A stretch of 64,000 bases of DNA from Egibacteraceae bacterium (GCA_030446775.1 JAUJMQ010000005.1:1-64000), one strand, 5' to 3'. Positions 36,956 to 45,962 are shown, counted from the stretch's first letter. The notes: generated by a model from the sequence alone, not told the origin. Made by a program: numbers and translations.

Positions 36956-36983
36956 CCGGCACGGCACCGGCGTGCCGTGCCGG
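36956..36983 (+). terminator. Strong 12-bp hairpin upstream of the glycosyltransferase gene
   Basis: CCGGCACGGCAC and GTGCCGTGCCGG form a perfect 12-base-pair stem with the loop CGGC. No U tract follows. It could terminate transcription from the oxidoreductase gene or act in the leader of the gene starting at 37038. Confidence 0.5.
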
Positions 36984-37037
36984 CGAGCGACTGCCCGCGG
37001 CTGCCGGTATCCCCGACCTTCGAGCTGAGGATCGCCG

Positions 37038-38165
37038 ATGCCGCCGTCTGAGCTGATCGTCCTGTCGCACCTGCGCTGGGACTGGGTGTGGCAGCGTCCC
37101 CAGCAGCTGATCTCCCGGCTGGCGCGCGGGCGCCGCACCGTGTTCGTCGAGGAGCCTCGGCCCGCCGACATCGCGGCGCCGACGCTGCGGACCGCCGACG
37201 CCGGGCCGGTGACCCGGGTGTGGCTGGAGGTGCCGGACCCGCACCACCCGGACGTCGACGGCCTGCCGCACCTGATGAGCTTCGACGAGCCCCTGGCCGG
37301 CGGGTACGGCGACACGCTCGCCGAGCGGCTGGGCACCGGCCCGGACCGGGTGGTGTGGCTGTACACGCCGCTCGCGCTCGACGTCGCCAGGCGCCTGACG
37401 CCCGACGTCCTCGTCTACGACGTCATGGACGACCTCGCGTCGTTCCGGTTCGCCTCTCCCGAGCTGAAACTGCGTCACCGCCAGGCGCTGCGGACCGCCG
37501 ATCTCGTGTTCGCCGGCGGCCGTTCCCTGTACGCCGGCGTGACGGCGCACCGCACCAACGGCGTGCACCTGTTCCCCAGCGGCGTCGATTCGCGCCACTA
37601 CGCCGCCGCGCGGGCGGTGCCCCGCGACCCTGCACGGCCCGTCGCCGGCTACGTGGGCGTTCTCGACGAGCGCCTGGACCTCCGGCTCGTCGCGGACCTC
37701 GCCTCGCACCTGCCGGACTGGGAGATCCGGATGGTCGGGCCGGTGTACAAGATCGCCGCGGCGAAGCTCCCCGACGCTGCGAACATCCGCTACCTGGGGG
37801 CGCAGCCCTACGAGCGGCTGCCCGAGCTGATGAGCGGCTTCGACGTCGCGCTCATGCCGTTCGCCCTGACAGAGGCGACGCGCTCGATCAGCCCCACCAA
37901 GACGCTGGAGTACCTCGCCGCCGGCCTGCCGGTGGTCTCCACGCGGGTGGCCGACGTCGTCACCGACTTCTCGGGTGTGGTGGAGGTCGCCGACGACGGC
38001 GCCGCGTTCGCCGAGGCCTGCATCAGGCTGCGCGCCGGCGGTGTCGCCTCCCCCGAACGCGTCGCGTCGCTGGTGCGCAGCTGCAGCTGGGACGTGATCG
38101 CGTCGCGCATGGACGCCCTGATCCGCATGCGACTGACCGCGCGCGCGAGTGAGGAGACGGCATGA
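37038..38165 (+). CDS. Glycosyltransferase (GT1/GT4 fold) of a cell-envelope gene pair
   Basis: A 375-residue GT-B fold glycosyltransferase. The opening LIVLSHLRWDWVWQRPQQL and the C-terminal SISPTKTLEYLAAGLPVVST donor-site motif are seen in TuaH-like and related enzymes. No membrane helix. Its stop overlaps the next gene start (ATGA), which encodes a UDP-galactopyranose-mutase-like flavoprotein; such pairs act in making surface polysaccharides (family context). Donor and acceptor are unknown. Confidence 0.82.
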   Translation: MPPSELIVLSHLRWDWVWQRPQQLISRLARGRRTVFVEEPRPADIAAPTLRTADAGPVTRVWLEVPDPHHPDVDGLPHLMSFDEPLAGGYGDTLAERLGTGPDRVVWLYTPLALDVARRLTPDVLVYDVMDDLASFRFASPELKLRHRQALRTADLVFAGGRSLYAGVTAHRTNGVHLFPSGVDSRHYAAARAVPRDPARPVAGYVGVLDERLDLRLVADLASHLPDWEIRMVGPVYKIAAAKLPDAANIRYLGAQPYERLPELMSGFDVALMPFALTEATRSISPTKTLEYLAAGLPVVSTRVADVVTDFSGVVEVADDGAAFAEACIRLRAGGVASPERVASLVRSCSWDVIASRMDALIRMRLTARASEETA

Positions 38166-39544
38166 GCACCCAACCCCGGATCGTCATCATCGGCGCCGGG
38201 CCCACGGGTCTGGGCGCCGGTTACCGGTTGGCCGAGCTCGGCTACGACGACTGGGTGATGCTGGAGGCCAACGACTACGTCGGAGGCCTGGCCACCTCGT
38301 TCACCGACGACGCGGGGTTCACCTACGACATCGGTGGCCACGTGATGTTCAGCCACTACCCCTACTACGACGCTCTCGTCGACAAGCTGATGGGCGACGA
38401 CTACACCACGCTCAACCGCGAGGCGTGGGTGTGGATGCAGGACCGCTTCATCCCGTATCCGTTCCAGAACAACCTCAAGGACCTCGAGCCCGAGACGGTC
38501 CTGGAGTGCCTGATGGGCCTGATCGAGGCGCAGAGGCGCGAGGCCGCTCCCGCCAACTTCCGCGAGTGGATCGACGCGGTCATGGGCCGCGGCATCGCCG
38601 AGCATTTCATGGTCCCGTACAACTTCAAGGTCTGGGCCACCCCCGCGGAGCGGATGAACTACGTGTGGATCGGCGAACGGGTGTCGGTGGTCGACATCGA
38701 AGGCGTCCTCCGCTCGATCCTGTTCGACGCGCCCGAGACGACGTGGGGGCCGAACAACACCTTCCGCTACCCGCTGCGCGGCGGCACCGGCTCGTTGTAC
38801 GAGGGCATGCGCGAGTTCGTCGAGCCGAACCTGGAGCTGCGCTGCCCTGTGCGGTCGGTCGACCCCGTCGCCAAGCAGGTGACGAGTGACGACGGGCGCG
38901 TCTGGCCTTACGACATCCTGCTGAGCACGATGCCGCTGGACCGGCTCGTGGGCGCGATGGAGTCGGTCCCGGACCGCGTCCGGTCGGCGGCGGGGACGCT
39001 GGAGTCCAGCAGCACGCACGTCGTCGGTGTGGGCATCGACCGGCCGGCGGGCAGCGACAAGAACTGGATCTACTTCCCCGAGCCGGATGTTCCGTTCTAC
39101 CGGGTCACGTACCTGTCGAACTACTCGCCCCACATGACCCCCGCACCCGACCAGACGCTGCTGCTGACCGAGACGTCGTTCTCCGAGCACAAGCCCGAGG
39201 ACGGCGACACGATCGTCGACCGCGTGGTCGACGGGCTGATCACCACGGGGTTGATGACGGCCGAGGACCGGGGCCGCATCGTCTCGACGTGGCACTGCGC
39301 ACCGCCGCAGACCTACCCCGTTCCCACGGTCGGCCGGGACGCGGCGCTCGGCACGGTCCAGCCCTGGCTGCGCGCCCACGACATCTGGTCGCGCGGCCGC
39401 TTCGGGGCGTGGCTGTACGAGATCGGCAACATGGACCACTCCGCCATGCAGGGCGTGGAGTTCGTCGACGCCGTGCTGCAGGGCGCGCCCGAAACGGTGT
39501 GGATCCCCCGCGGCGAGGGCGAGGCGGGCGCCGGCATCCGCTGA
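38162..39544 (+). CDS. FAD-dependent protoporphyrinogen-oxidase/UDP-galactopyranose-mutase-like protein
   Basis: A 460-residue flavoprotein. The FAD fold VIIGAGPTGLGAGYRLAELG is near the start; TYDIGGHVMFSHY and the later MVPYNFKVWATP and WIGERVS motifs are of the type found in UDP-galactopyranose mutases and related amine-oxidase-fold proteins beside glycosyltransferase genes. True UGMs are about 380 residues, so this longer relative may act on another nucleotide sugar (inference). ATG start overlaps the glycosyltransferase stop. Confidence 0.72.
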   Translation: MSTQPRIVIIGAGPTGLGAGYRLAELGYDDWVMLEANDYVGGLATSFTDDAGFTYDIGGHVMFSHYPYYDALVDKLMGDDYTTLNREAWVWMQDRFIPYPFQNNLKDLEPETVLECLMGLIEAQRREAAPANFREWIDAVMGRGIAEHFMVPYNFKVWATPAERMNYVWIGERVSVVDIEGVLRSILFDAPETTWGPNNTFRYPLRGGTGSLYEGMREFVEPNLELRCPVRSVDPVAKQVTSDDGRVWPYDILLSTMPLDRLVGAMESVPDRVRSAAGTLESSSTHVVGVGIDRPAGSDKNWIYFPEPDVPFYRVTYLSNYSPHMTPAPDQTLLLTETSFSEHKPEDGDTIVDRVVDGLITTGLMTAEDRGRIVSTWHCAPPQTYPVPTVGRDAALGTVQPWLRAHDIWSRGRFGAWLYEIGNMDHSAMQGVEFVDAVLQGAPETVWIPRGEGEAGAGIR

Positions 39545-39598
39545 GGCTGTGGCGCCGGTGGGCAGCCGCCCGGGCCGGAGTGCCGGCGGGCCGCGGCC

Positions 39599-39604
39599 TA
39601 GACT
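39599..39604 (+). promoter_or_regulatory. Leaderless-type -10 box TAGACT before the ArsR-type gene
   Basis: TAGACT ends 6 bases before ATG 39611, without a ribosome binding site. It should drive the ArsR, acyl-CoA synthetase and ACP operon. Confidence 0.6.
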
Positions 39605-39610
39605 CGCGGG

Positions 39611-39949
39611 ATGCAGCCGACACTGACCCGCCGCCGGGCGGTGGCGGTCGCCGAGCAGCTCGTCGTGCTCGCCGAGCCCCACCGTCTGCTCATCCTGCGC
39701 CACCTGCGCCGGGGGGACCAGTACGCGGGACGGCTGGCCAGGGCGCTGGGCATCTCGCCGTCGCTGGCGTCGCACCACCTCGCCGCGCTCGTCGACTCCG
39801 GGCTCGTCACCCGCCGCCAGCACGGCCCGTTCGCCTGCTTCGCCGCCGATCGGGAGGCGCTGGGCGAGCTGCACGCCGAGCTCGGCCTGCTCATGGGCGC
39901 CGTCGTCCCGCCGGAGGCGCTGGCCGCCGCCGAGCAGTGCCAGACGTGA
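39611..39949 (+). CDS. ArsR-family winged-helix transcriptional regulator
   Basis: A 112-residue DNA-binding protein: HRLLILRHLRRG, then the helix-turn-helix YAGRLARALGISPSLASHHLAALVDSGLV and the wing TRRQHGPFACF. It has no obvious metal-binding Cys pattern in the recognition helix, so it probably senses something other than a heavy metal; the only Cys outside the wing is in the C-terminal EQCQT. It is the first gene of an operon with an acyl-CoA synthetase (GTGA overlap) and an ACP and may control it. Confidence 0.85.
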   Translation: MQPTLTRRRAVAVAEQLVVLAEPHRLLILRHLRRGDQYAGRLARALGISPSLASHHLAALVDSGLVTRRQHGPFACFAADREALGELHAELGLLMGAVVPPEALAAAEQCQT

Positions 39950-41547
39950 GGATCGACCGCGAACCGTGGCTCGGCGCGCAGGTCCTGTCCTACCCCGACC
40001 GGGTCCCGACCGTCGTCGACGCCCTGGACCGCGCCCGGGAGCGCTTCGGCGACCGCGTCGCCGTGCGCGCGCCGGTGACCGGCGCAGGCTGGGAGCAGGT
40101 GACCTACGCCGAGCTCGCCGACCTCGTCGAGGGCGCGGCCCAGCGGCTGCGCGAAGCCGGGGTCGACGCCGGCGACCGGGTCGCGGTCGCCGCCCGCAAC
40201 AGCCTCGAGCTCGCCGTCGCGCTGTTCGCGTGCGCCCGCGCCGGCCTGGTCCTGGTCGGGCTCAACGTCCGCCTGCGGCCGGCGCAGTGGGCGTACATGC
40301 TGTCGCACTCGGGCGCGAAGCTGGCGCTCGCCCAACCCGACCTTATTGACGACCTGCGGGCCGCCGCCGCCGATGCGGGCCTGGATCCCGGCGCCGTCGG
40401 CGACCTTCGCGAGCACGTCACGCGCCCGCGGCCGTGGGCCTACACCCCGGCCGAGCGGCCCGACGAGGCCGCGACGTTCGCCGTCGTCTACACGTCGGGC
40501 ACCACCGGACGCCCCAAGGCCAGCCAGGTGGTGCACCGCTGCAGCGTCCACAGCGCCCACTCGTACGTGGCCGTCCTCCACCTCACCGAGCACGACCGCA
40601 CCGCCGTGCTGTTCCCGCTGTACTACATCAGCGGCCTGCACGCCCACCTGCTGCCGATGACGCTGGTCGGCGGGACCAGCGTCCTGGTGGCCGAAGCGTC
40701 GCCCCGCGACTTCGTGACGGTGCTCGCCGACGAGCGCATCACGTGGATGTACACCGTGCCGTCGTTGTGGCTGCTGCTGCTGCGCGAGGAGGGCTTCCGC
40801 TGGCCCGACCTCGCGCACCTGGAGCTGGGCGCCTTCGGCGGGTCGCCGTTCCCGACGTCGGCGCTGGCCGCGATCCGCGAGCGGCTGCCACAGGTGCGCC
40901 TGCACGACGTCTACGGGCTGTCCGAGACGCACTCCCCCGCGACGATGCTGCTCGACGGCGAGTTCCGCGCCAAGCCGGGCTCGGTGGGCCGCGCGCTGCC
41001 GTGCATGGAGGCCAAGGTCGTCGACGACGACGGCGCCGAGGTCGCCGCCGGCGAGCCCGGCGAGCTGCTGCTGCGCGGCTCGCTGGTGACCAGCGGCTAC
41101 TACCGCGACCCCGAGGCGACCGCGACGGCGATCGTCGACGGGTGGTTTCACAGCGGCGACCTCGCGCGCATGGACGCCGACGGCTACGTGTGGATCCTGG
41201 ACCGCAAGAAGGACATGATCAACCGCGGCGGCCACAAGGTCTTCTCGGTCGAGGTCGAGCAGCTGCTGCTCACCCACCCGGCGGTCGCCGACGCGGCGGT
41301 GGTGGGCATCCCCGACCCGCTGGCGTTCGAGGCGGTGGCCGCCTACGTCGTCCCCCGCGACGGGACGACGTTGACGCGCCGGGACGTCCAGCAGTGGGTG
41401 GCCGGCCGGATGTCGGACTACGCGGTGCCGCGCCAGGTCCGCCTCGTCGAGGCGATCCCCCGCAACCGCACGGGCAAGGTCGTCAAGACCGAGCTGCGAG
41501 CCCGCCTGCTCGACGAGCTGCCCCACCTGCGGCGCGCTCCGTGGTGA
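39946..41547 (+). CDS. AMP-dependent acyl-CoA/acyl-ACP synthetase
   Basis: A 533-residue ANL-superfamily enzyme that activates a carboxylic acid with ATP. Motifs: VVYTSGTTGRPKAS (P-loop), DVYGLSETHSP, WFHSGDLARMDADGYVWILDRKKDMI (hinge and A8 region is spread over residues 400-425) and the C-terminal catalytic lysine in NRTGKVVK. The gene starts by GTGA overlap with the ArsR-type gene and ends with GTGA overlap into an acyl carrier protein gene, so the acid may be loaded onto that ACP rather than CoA (inference). The acid is not known. Confidence 0.85.
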   Translation: MRIDREPWLGAQVLSYPDRVPTVVDALDRARERFGDRVAVRAPVTGAGWEQVTYAELADLVEGAAQRLREAGVDAGDRVAVAARNSLELAVALFACARAGLVLVGLNVRLRPAQWAYMLSHSGAKLALAQPDLIDDLRAAAADAGLDPGAVGDLREHVTRPRPWAYTPAERPDEAATFAVVYTSGTTGRPKASQVVHRCSVHSAHSYVAVLHLTEHDRTAVLFPLYYISGLHAHLLPMTLVGGTSVLVAEASPRDFVTVLADERITWMYTVPSLWLLLLREEGFRWPDLAHLELGAFGGSPFPTSALAAIRERLPQVRLHDVYGLSETHSPATMLLDGEFRAKPGSVGRALPCMEAKVVDDDGAEVAAGEPGELLLRGSLVTSGYYRDPEATATAIVDGWFHSGDLARMDADGYVWILDRKKDMINRGGHKVFSVEVEQLLLTHPAVADAAVVGIPDPLAFEAVAAYVVPRDGTTLTRRDVQQWVAGRMSDYAVPRQVRLVEAIPRNRTGKVVKTELRARLLDELPHLRRAPW

Positions 41548-41819
41548 GCGCGCACCTGCGGCCCGGGTCGACACCGGCAGCGGCCGTCCGGGCCACGCTG
41601 GCGGCGATCGTGTGCCATGAGCTGTCGGTGCCGCCGGATGCCCTCCACGGTGACACCGACCTGGCCGGCGACCTGCTGCTGGACTCCCTGGCGAAGGTGG
41701 AGCTGGCCATGGTCGTCGAGGACGCCCTGTCGGTCGGCCTGACCGACACCGAGGTCGGGACGATCCGCACCTTCGATGACCTGTGCGACGCCGTCGCCGC
41801 GCAACTGGCCTCCGGCTGA
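41544..41819 (+). CDS. Acyl carrier protein
   Basis: A 91-residue ACP. The phosphopantetheine site is Ser48 in LLLDSLAKVELAM, in the usual D-S-L context, and the following acidic helix matches the ACP fold. The first 15 residues form an extension. It overlaps the acyl-CoA synthetase gene (GTGA at 41544; a GTG one codon earlier is also possible). A stand-alone ACP next to its own ligase is typical of a small dedicated acyl-transfer pathway. Confidence 0.85.
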   Translation: MSAHLRPGSTPAAAVRATLAAIVCHELSVPPDALHGDTDLAGDLLLDSLAKVELAMVVEDALSVGLTDTEVGTIRTFDDLCDAVAAQLASG

Positions 41820-41880
41820 GACGGCCGGTCGACCCGGATCCCCCAACTGCGGGTCGGGTCGACGCGGCCGTGCCGCAACG

Positions 41881-42930
41881 TCAGGCCAGCAGGTCGGCGC
41901 CCACATCGTCCAGCCGGGCCGCGCCGCACAGCATGAGCGCCCGGACGACCTCCTCGGTCAGCTCGGTGACGACGTCCTCGACGCCCTTGGCACCGCCGTT
42001 GGCCAGGCCCCACAGCATCGGCCGGCCGATGAACACCGCCCGGGCGCCCAGCGCGACCGCCTTCACCACGTCGGTGCCGCGGCGGATGCCCCCGTCGACG
42101 TAGACCTCCGCGCGGTCGCCGACGGCCTCGGCGACCTCGCGCAGCGCGAACGCCGTCGTCACGGTCGTGTCCAGCTGCCGGGCGCCATGGTTGGAGACCA
42201 CGATGCCCGCCGCGCCCGCCGCGACGGCGTCGACCGCGTCGTCGCCGCGCAGGACCCCCTTGATCACGACCGGCAGGCCGCTGAGCCCGCCCAGCCAGCC
42301 GATGTCGTCGAACGTCAGCGAGGCGTCGAGCTCGGAGTCGGCGTAGGCCGCCAGACCCGACCCCTCGACCTTGGGTGGCGCGGTGCCGACATTGGCCATC
42401 GTCAGCCCGGTCGGCAGCGTGAACTTGTTCTTCTCGTCGCGGCGCCGCCTGCCGAGCACCGGCACGTCGACGGTCAGCACGAGCGCGGTGTAGCCGGACG
42501 CCTTCGCGCGCGCGATGAGCTCTGCTGTCCAGACACGGTCCTTGCGGACGTACAGCTGGAACCATCGAGGGGCGCCGGGCGCCGCCGTGGCCACGTCCTC
42601 GAGCGTCACGGTCGCCAGCGTCGACACGCACATCAGCGTCCCCGCCGCCGCGGCTCCGCGCGCCGTCGCCGTCTCGCCCTCGTCGTGGGCCATCCGCTGG
42701 TAGGCCGCCGGAGCGAGGAGCACGGGGGTGCGGACCGGCTGGCCCAGGACCGTGGTCGACGGGTCGACGCCGCTGACATCGCGCAGGACATGGGGACGCA
42801 GCCGCAGCGCCTGCCAGGCCGTCTCGTTCTCGACGAGCGTCACCTCGTCGTCGGCCCCGCCGGCGTAGTAGTCGTAGGCGCCGGGCTCGATGATCTCCCG
42901 CGCCCGCTGCTGCAGGCTCACGATGTCCAT
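41881..42930 (-). CDS. FMN-dependent alpha-hydroxyacid oxidase/dehydrogenase
   Basis: A 349-residue TIM-barrel flavoprotein oxidising 2-hydroxy acids (glycolate-, lactate- or related-type). Conserved parts: YDYYAGGADDEVT near the start, APAAYQRMAHDEGE, FQLYVRKDR, LTVDVPVLGRRRRDE, VVIKGVL (FMN lysine) and VSNHGARQLD with the catalytic His and Arg. Substrate not resolved by motifs. ATG at 42930 with a leaderless TAGCGT box upstream. It converges with the ACP operon, with a 61-base gap. Confidence 0.9.
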   Translation of the reverse strand: MDIVSLQQRAREIIEPGAYDYYAGGADDEVTLVENETAWQALRLRPHVLRDVSGVDPSTTVLGQPVRTPVLLAPAAYQRMAHDEGETATARGAAAAGTLMCVSTLATVTLEDVATAAPGAPRWFQLYVRKDRVWTAELIARAKASGYTALVLTVDVPVLGRRRRDEKNKFTLPTGLTMANVGTAPPKVEGSGLAAYADSELDASLTFDDIGWLGGLSGLPVVIKGVLRGDDAVDAVAAGAAGIVVSNHGARQLDTTVTTAFALREVAEAVGDRAEVYVDGGIRRGTDVVKAVALGARAVFIGRPMLWGLANGGAKGVEDVVTELTEEVVRALMLCGAARLDDVGADLLA

Positions 42931-42936
42931 CCGGCG

Positions 42937-42942
42937 ACGCTA
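42937..42942 (-). promoter_or_regulatory. Leaderless-type -10 box TAGCGT for the hydroxyacid oxidase gene
   Basis: On the minus strand TAGCGT ends 6 bases before ATG 42930. The 320 bases beyond, up to the HAF remnant, show no gene I can support. Confidence 0.6.
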
Positions 42943-43263
42943 CCCGATCACCGGCCTGCTCCCAGGCCGGGCGACGCGCCCGTCCCCGCTGGCTGCGCGG
43001 GTTGTCCAACACCTCCGGCGGCTTGCCGCTCCAGCAGGTGCTGTCACCGACGATCTCGGGGTGCAGCGCGAAGGGCCGGTCCTTGCCAGCCCGCCCAACA
43101 CGACGACCACGACGACCGACGAGTCAGAGCCCAGGCGCCTGAGACAGAGCAGGGCAGCGTTCGGGAGGGAGCGAACGTACCGTCTCGGTCTTCCGCTGAT
43201 CAATGAGCCGCCATGCGCGGCACCGTCGGCCGTGACGGCCGAACCGACGACCTGACCCCTCGG

Positions 43264-43438
43264 TCACGCCCGCGGCAAGGGTGCTGTCCCCGTCGCCACC
43301 CAGGATCCCGAGATCGACCATCCCACCCGACACCGTCCACGAGAAGGCATGGACGGCCCCGCCGTCACCGGGCTGGCTGCAGCCGACGACCTGGCCCCTG
43401 TCGCTGACCGCCACAGGAGAGCTATGGGTCTCGACCAT
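43264..43438 (-). pseudogene. Remnant of a HAF-repeat extracellular protein
   Basis: On the minus strand from about 43438, the translation VVGCSQPGDGGAVHAFSWT followed by GGMVDLGILGGDGDS matches the HAF repeat (H-A-F-x-W-T, then D-L-G-x-L-G-G) of large extracellular repeat proteins. Only one repeat and its flanks remain, and the frame then loses similarity. No start codon with a signal sequence is present, so this is a gene fragment. Confidence 0.65.
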
Positions 43439-43469
43439 GACGTCCGCCTCACGCTCGCCGGCTCGAGAA

Positions 43470-44453
43470 CTATGGCGTCCGTCCCCACGACTGCGCGACC
43501 GACTTCGGGTCGGTGACGACGGTGGCCGCGTTCACCCCGTCGAGGATGCGCAGGTAGTCCACCCAGCAGTAGTTCTCGGTGCTCATCGTCCAGTGCCGGC
43601 GCCAGTCCGACCCGGTGCAGTCCCATGCCCCCGCCCGTGAGCCCGTGACGAACCGGTATGCCTGCAGCATGAACCACTGGTCGGGGCCGAGCCCGGCCAC
43701 GGTGCTGCGCAGGGCGACAGGTGAGTCGTACACCTGCGGGGTGGCCAGCGTCGAGCATGGCAGCGCCGGGTCGTTGCAGCGGCCACCATTGAGACTGCGG
43801 CCGCGGGCGAACCACGGTGACGACATCGCTTGGCGGGCGTTGGGGGTGCCGCCGTAGACGCGGCCGTAGGCGAAACACGACGACACGATGTCGCGCTGCA
43901 GCGCCGTCGTGAAGTAATTGTTGGGATAGGAGAACAAGCCGTCAGCTCTTGTGTGGCCGCGGCTGGTGAACGCCGAGAGGGACCCGCATGACTCCTCGCG
44001 CGCCTGAGCCGAGGTCAGCGTCGTCATGGATCGGTAGCTGCGCGAGTGCGATACGAACGTCCATCCATAGCTGTCCCGCAGCTTGGCAGCGTCAGCCCAC
44101 GATCCGTAGATGACCGCTCGGGGCCGCACGACCGACCCATCTCGGCGCACGTCGTCACGGCACCTTCGCGTCGTCTCCCCCAGGTAGTTGACGACGATGG
44201 TCCCCGTCGCCGTCAGCCCGCGGCGGGCGAGCTCCGGCGCCACGCGGGTGTCCAGCGGCACGGCGCCGGTCACCCAGCCGCAGTCCTCAGCGGCGCGCAG
44301 CTGCAGCCGACTGAACATCAGCGTGAGGTACGGCGCCGACGGCGGGGCCGCTGAGGTGTTGTCGGTAGCCGCAGCCGTCGGGAGCAGCGGTCCGAGCAGA
44401 AGGCAAAGGGAGAGTAGTGCAGTTACACGCATCCGCTGGCGCTGAGTGTTCAT
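43470..44453 (-). CDS. Secreted protein, distantly polysaccharide-deacetylase-like, probably without the catalytic metal site
   Basis: A 327-residue exported protein: signal peptide VTALLSLCLLLGPLLPTAAA, then a domain whose order (YLTLMFSRLQ, ARRGLTATGTIVVNYLG, WTFVSHSRSYRSMTTLTSAQAREESCGSL spread over about 120 residues, RGHTRADGLFSYPNN) looks like a NodB-type deacetylase. The usual Asp pair of the first motif and the second His of HxxxH are not seen, so enzyme activity is doubtful. Several Cys pairs suggest disulfides. ATG 44453 was taken over the in-frame ATG 44501 because the signal peptide follows it directly. Confidence 0.5.
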   Translation of the reverse strand: MNTQRQRMRVTALLSLCLLLGPLLPTAAATDNTSAAPPSAPYLTLMFSRLQLRAAEDCGWVTGAVPLDTRVAPELARRGLTATGTIVVNYLGETTRRCRDDVRRDGSVVRPRAVIYGSWADAAKLRDSYGWTFVSHSRSYRSMTTLTSAQAREESCGSLSAFTSRGHTRADGLFSYPNNYFTTALQRDIVSSCFAYGRVYGGTPNARQAMSSPWFARGRSLNGGRCNDPALPCSTLATPQVYDSPVALRSTVAGLGPDQWFMLQAYRFVTGSRAGAWDCTGSDWRRHWTMSTENYCWVDYLRILDGVNAATVVTDPKSVAQSWGRTP

Positions 44454-44608
44454 GGATTCGTCCTGTCCGCCTCGAGGGATCGTCGCGATCGTGGCGGACA
44501 AGGCTGATTGGCTATTTCATGACTTCATGACAAGCGCTTGGACCTGGAGTGCCGCCTTGCCGCCGGGTGTCCAATGCCAAGTGAAGCGGTCGGCCGGGCA
44601 CGCAGTCG

Positions 44609-44626
44609 ATACGCAGAAATGCGTAT
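44609..44626 (+). other. Perfect 7-bp hairpin with GAAA tetraloop in a long intergenic region
   Basis: ATACGCA-GAAA-TGCGTAT, a perfect stem with a GNRA loop, in the 595-base gap 44454-45048. The gap is clearly less GC-rich than its surroundings, has no coding frame with natural composition, and holds a second hairpin and a palindrome (separate entries). An untranslated RNA or leader is possible. Confidence 0.45.
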
Positions 44627-44704
44627 GTGAAGCGCCTTCAATTCGGTTCAAGCTTGTGGGTTTCCCCCCGTTCACTGGAGTCGAATAGTCCCGCAATCAC
44701 GACA

Positions 44705-44724
44705 AGGCGCAACTTCTTGCGCCT
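44705..44724 (+). other. Perfect 8-bp hairpin in the same intergenic region
   Basis: AGGCGCAA-CTTC-TTGCGCCT is a perfect inverted repeat. It could be a factor-independent terminator-like stem or part of a structured RNA. No U tract follows. Confidence 0.45.
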
Positions 44725-45000
44725 CAGTGTCGGCGCATGTTCTCCAATCTCATCGACGGGGAATGACCGACCGGCGACGTTGATGGCTGGCCTCGGATCA
44801 GCTCGCGGTCGCTTCACACGCTCCAGACATGGGTGCCGCCAGACCGCCGCGTCGACGAGCATCGAGAAGGCTGAGTTCTGACGGCAGCCGGCCGCACCCG
44901 CAGCTGGAGAAGGAGCTGGAGCTGAGGGTCGCGCCCGGGGGCGGCGAGCCTTGGAAACCCTCTAGCGGCGAACCTTGTGCCGTTGTAGGGTGTTGTCCGG

Positions 45001-45012
45001 TATCGTCCGATA
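45001..45012 (+). promoter_or_regulatory. Inverted repeat TATCG-TC-CGATA before the LuxR-type gene
   Basis: A 5-base dyad separated by two bases, centred about 42 bases before ATG 45049; a plausible operator for the LuxR-type regulator itself. Confidence 0.4.
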
Positions 45013-45048
45013 TGCGCGGTCTGGAACCCAGGCCTGTAGGGATGCGCG

Positions 45049-45869
45049 ATGACCCAGCTTTCTGCAAAGGACCTGCGGGGCGTCCTTTCCTTCGCCGACA
45101 CTGCCCTCGCCGTCTCAGGGTTTGCTGAAGTGGAGTCGGTCCTACTCCCTGGTCTGGGGGAGCTGGCAGGGTCCGATATGGCCGTGTGCCACCTTCTCGA
45201 TCTCGCCCACGGGGAGGAGGTGGACGTCGCTTGGCCGTCCGATGTCTTCACACCGCAACGGCTGGAGGGCTACGGCGCGGTGATGCCTGAGCATCCCCTC
45301 GTGCGGCACTATCAGAGCGCGCCCCACTCCTGTGATCCAGTACGGGTGTCGGACTTGATGACGCGCCGTGCATGGCGCAGTAGCCGCGTATATCAGGATT
45401 CGCACAAAGGTCTCGGCGTAGATGATCAGTTAGCGGTCATGGGATGCGGGGAGACGTCCGGCCTCGGGTTCAGCATGAGTCGCAGCGGGCGCGAGTACAG
45501 CGACCGGGAGGCAGCTCTAATAGCGCTCGCGACTCCTCATGCCCTGGCAGCGGTCGTTCGCGCCAGGTCGACCCGAGCCTGTATCCGGCGCTTCAGGTCG
45601 CACCGCAGGTCCGCTACGTGCAAGTCGGGGGCGGCCCCGATGCGCGGGGAGAGGAAGTCGGCGCCGTGTCAGACCTGACCCCGCGGGAGCGCGAAGTGCT
45701 TGACCTCGTCGCGGCGGGACTCGCCAGCAAGCAGGTCGCGCGCCGACTGGAGGTCAGCGTGCGCACCGTGCACAAGCATCTGGAGCACGCCTACGCCAAG
45801 CTCGGCGTCGACAACCGCGTCGCGGCGGTGCAGCGCAGCCTTGGTTCCGGACAACGACCGCAAAGCTGA
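45049..45869 (+). pseudogene. LuxR-family transcriptional regulator with one frame break
   Basis: From ATG 45049 a sensor-like N-terminal region (about 175 residues: LSFADTALAVSGF, GLGELAGSDMAVCHLLDL, YSDREAALIALATPH) is open to about 45570; then another frame gives the linker and the LuxR helix-turn-helix LTPREREVLDLVAAGL, SKQVARRLEVSVRTVHKHLEHAYAKLG to the stop at 45869. One small indel near 45570 would make an intact regulator of about 270 residues with GAF-like sensor and DNA-binding domain. Signal unknown. Confidence 0.75.
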
Positions 45870-45938
45870 GGGCGAGCGCCGGGGGCTGCTGGACATGACC
45901 GACGGCGAGCTGGCCCGCGTCCGCCTGGAGTGAGGAGA

Positions 45939-45962
45939 GGGGCGGCGCCGCAGCGCCGCCCC
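45939..45962. terminator. Strong bidirectional hairpin between convergent genes
   Basis: GGGGCGGCGC-CGCA-GCGCCGCCCC: a perfect 10-base-pair stem with 4-base loop, 70 bases after the LuxR-type stop and 26 bases before the stop of the opposite CBS-protein remnant. Its position between convergent ends fits a shared terminator. Confidence 0.75.
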
